From Muribaculaceae bacterium (GTDB lineage Bacteria; Bacteroidota; Bacteroidia; Bacteroidales; Muribaculaceae), in the NCBI GenBank assembly GCA_022511505.1, contig JAFLTK010000230.1:1-22406 (forward strand): DNA of 22,406 nucleotides. The letters run 5' to 3'. Below are positions 21,664-22,406 of this stretch, one piece after another; positions within the stretch are counted from its first letter, which is position 1, and every line of letters begins with the position of its first letter. The notes under the pieces were generated by a model that saw nothing but the letters and a program-made list of their open reading frames with translations, did no database searches and was not told where the DNA came from. A program made the position numbers and the translations under genes.

Positions 21664-22406
21664 TTACTCTTCAGTAGCCTCGGGAGCGGCGGGAGCTGCT
21701 TCTTCGGTCTTGTTTCCACGGCTTACGCGACGGCGCTCGCGGCGGGGAGCAGCGGGAGCGTCGGCGCCTTCACCGGCGGCCTGAGTGTCAACCTTCTCGG
21801 CTTTGCGCTCTTCGAGACCCTCGTTCATAGCGGCGCAAACGGCGTCGAGAACGATTTCGATTGACTTGCTGGCGTCATCGTTGGCGGGGATAACGTAGTC
21901 AACGTTTGAGGGGTCAGAGTTGGTGTCGACCATAGCAAACACGGGGATACCGAGGCGGTTGGCTTCGGCAACGGCGATGTGCTCTTTCATAACGTCGACA
22001 ACAAAGAGGGCCGAGGGAAGACGGTTAAGGTCGGCGATAGAGCCGAGAGTCTTCTCAAGTTTAGCGCGCTGACGGCTGATTTGGAGCTTTTCGCGCTTTG
22101 AGAGGTTGTCAAAAGTACCGTCCTTGGTCATCTTGTCGATAGAAGTCATCTTCTTGACGGCCTTGCGGATGGTGGGGAAGTTGGTCAGCATACCGCCGGG
22201 CCAGCGCTCAATAACGTAGGGCATGTTGATTGAAGTGGCCTTGTCGGCAACGACCTGCTTAGCCTGCTTTTTGGTTGCAACAAAGAGCACCTTCTTGCCG
22301 GCTTTGGCGATATTTTTGAGGGCGGCAGCAGCCTCTTCGATTTTGGCGGCTGTCTTGTAGAGGTCGATGATGTGGATACCGTTGCGCTCCATGAAGATGT
22401 AGGGAG
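21664..22406 (-). CDS. rpsB: 30S ribosomal protein S2 (5' end outside the window)
   Basis: The frame runs off the right edge: the first visible residues are PYIFMERNGIHIIDLYKTAAKIEEAA, which correspond to about residue 40 of complete S2, so roughly 40 residues are missing. The visible 246 residues include the S2 core VLFVATKKQAKQVV, RWPGGMLTNFPTIRKAVKKM, RLPSALFVVDVMKEHIAVAEANRLGIPVFAMVDTNSDP and VDYVIPANDDASKSIE. The C-terminus has an Ala/Glu-rich extension with a basic patch (APRRERRRVSRGNK), seen in many Bacteroidetes S2 proteins. It ends in two in-frame TAA codons. S2 is needed for late 30S assembly and for binding S1 and mRNA. tsf is downstream, in the conserved pairing. Confidence 0.97.
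   Translation of the reverse strand, partial: PYIFMERNGIHIIDLYKTAAKIEEAAAALKNIAKAGKKVLFVATKKQAKQVVADKATSINMPYVIERWPGGMLTNFPTIRKAVKKMTSIDKMTKDGTFDNLSKREKLQISRQRAKLEKTLGSIADLNRLPSALFVVDVMKEHIAVAEANRLGIPVFAMVDTNSDPSNVDYVIPANDDASKSIEIVLDAVCAAMNEGLEERKAEKVDTQAAGEGADAPAAPRRERRRVSRGNKTEEAAPAAPEATEE

Overview
The window looks like chromosomal DNA from a member of Bacteroidetes, most likely order Bacteroidales. Several upstream regions carry the Bacteroidetes-type promoter (TTG, 20 bases, TAnnTTTG). EF-Ts begins MAVTMAEITKLR, and there are large SusC/D-era style surface proteins (a 1918-residue alpha-2-macroglobulin, a DUF4836-like lipoprotein, an M13 peptidase). The high G+C of the core genes would fit a Muribaculaceae-like genome, but family level is inference only. 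No rRNA, tRNA, CRISPR array, insertion sequence or phage module was seen.

Left part (1-4.7 kb, minus strand): one transcription unit starts from a good promoter at 4661-4691. It encodes a DUF4836-like lipoprotein, an ABC ATPase and a four-helix FtsX/MacB-like permease. These three are joined by 4-base ATGA stop/start overlaps, and an iron-type alcohol dehydrogenase follows 42 bases later. Two strong inverted repeats lie beyond the dehydrogenase. Middle (4.8-9.6 kb): a plus-strand M13 zinc endopeptidase ends in a clear terminator. It is followed by an orphan lipoprotein with its own promoter, then a convergent, visibly A+T-rich AlbA_2/HATPase/winged-helix gene with an in-frame 12-base tandem repeat.

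9.6-17.2 kb (minus strand): an ECF sigma factor, a one-helix membrane protein in the usual anti-sigma position, a Spy/CpxP-like periplasmic protein and a thioester-less alpha-2-macroglobulin lie head to tail. They look like an envelope-stress module. A hairpin with a U-tract sits before the macroglobulin gene and may act as an attenuator.

17.3-22.4 kb (minus strand): housekeeping genes. prmC-recX-comF overlap one another; rplU-rpmA has its own promoter and terminator; rpsB-tsf has a hairpin between the two genes, and rpsB runs off the right edge. A 437-base gap between tsf and rplU holds the tsf terminator, a pair of 20-base direct repeats and the rplU promoter.

Most of the window is ordinary core chromosome. 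The parts most worth a second look are the coupled lipoprotein/ABC cassette whose ATPase lacks the switch histidine, the sigma-macroglobulin unit with a TonB-plug-like peptide at the bait-region position, and the AlbA_2 gene with its repeat-length linker.
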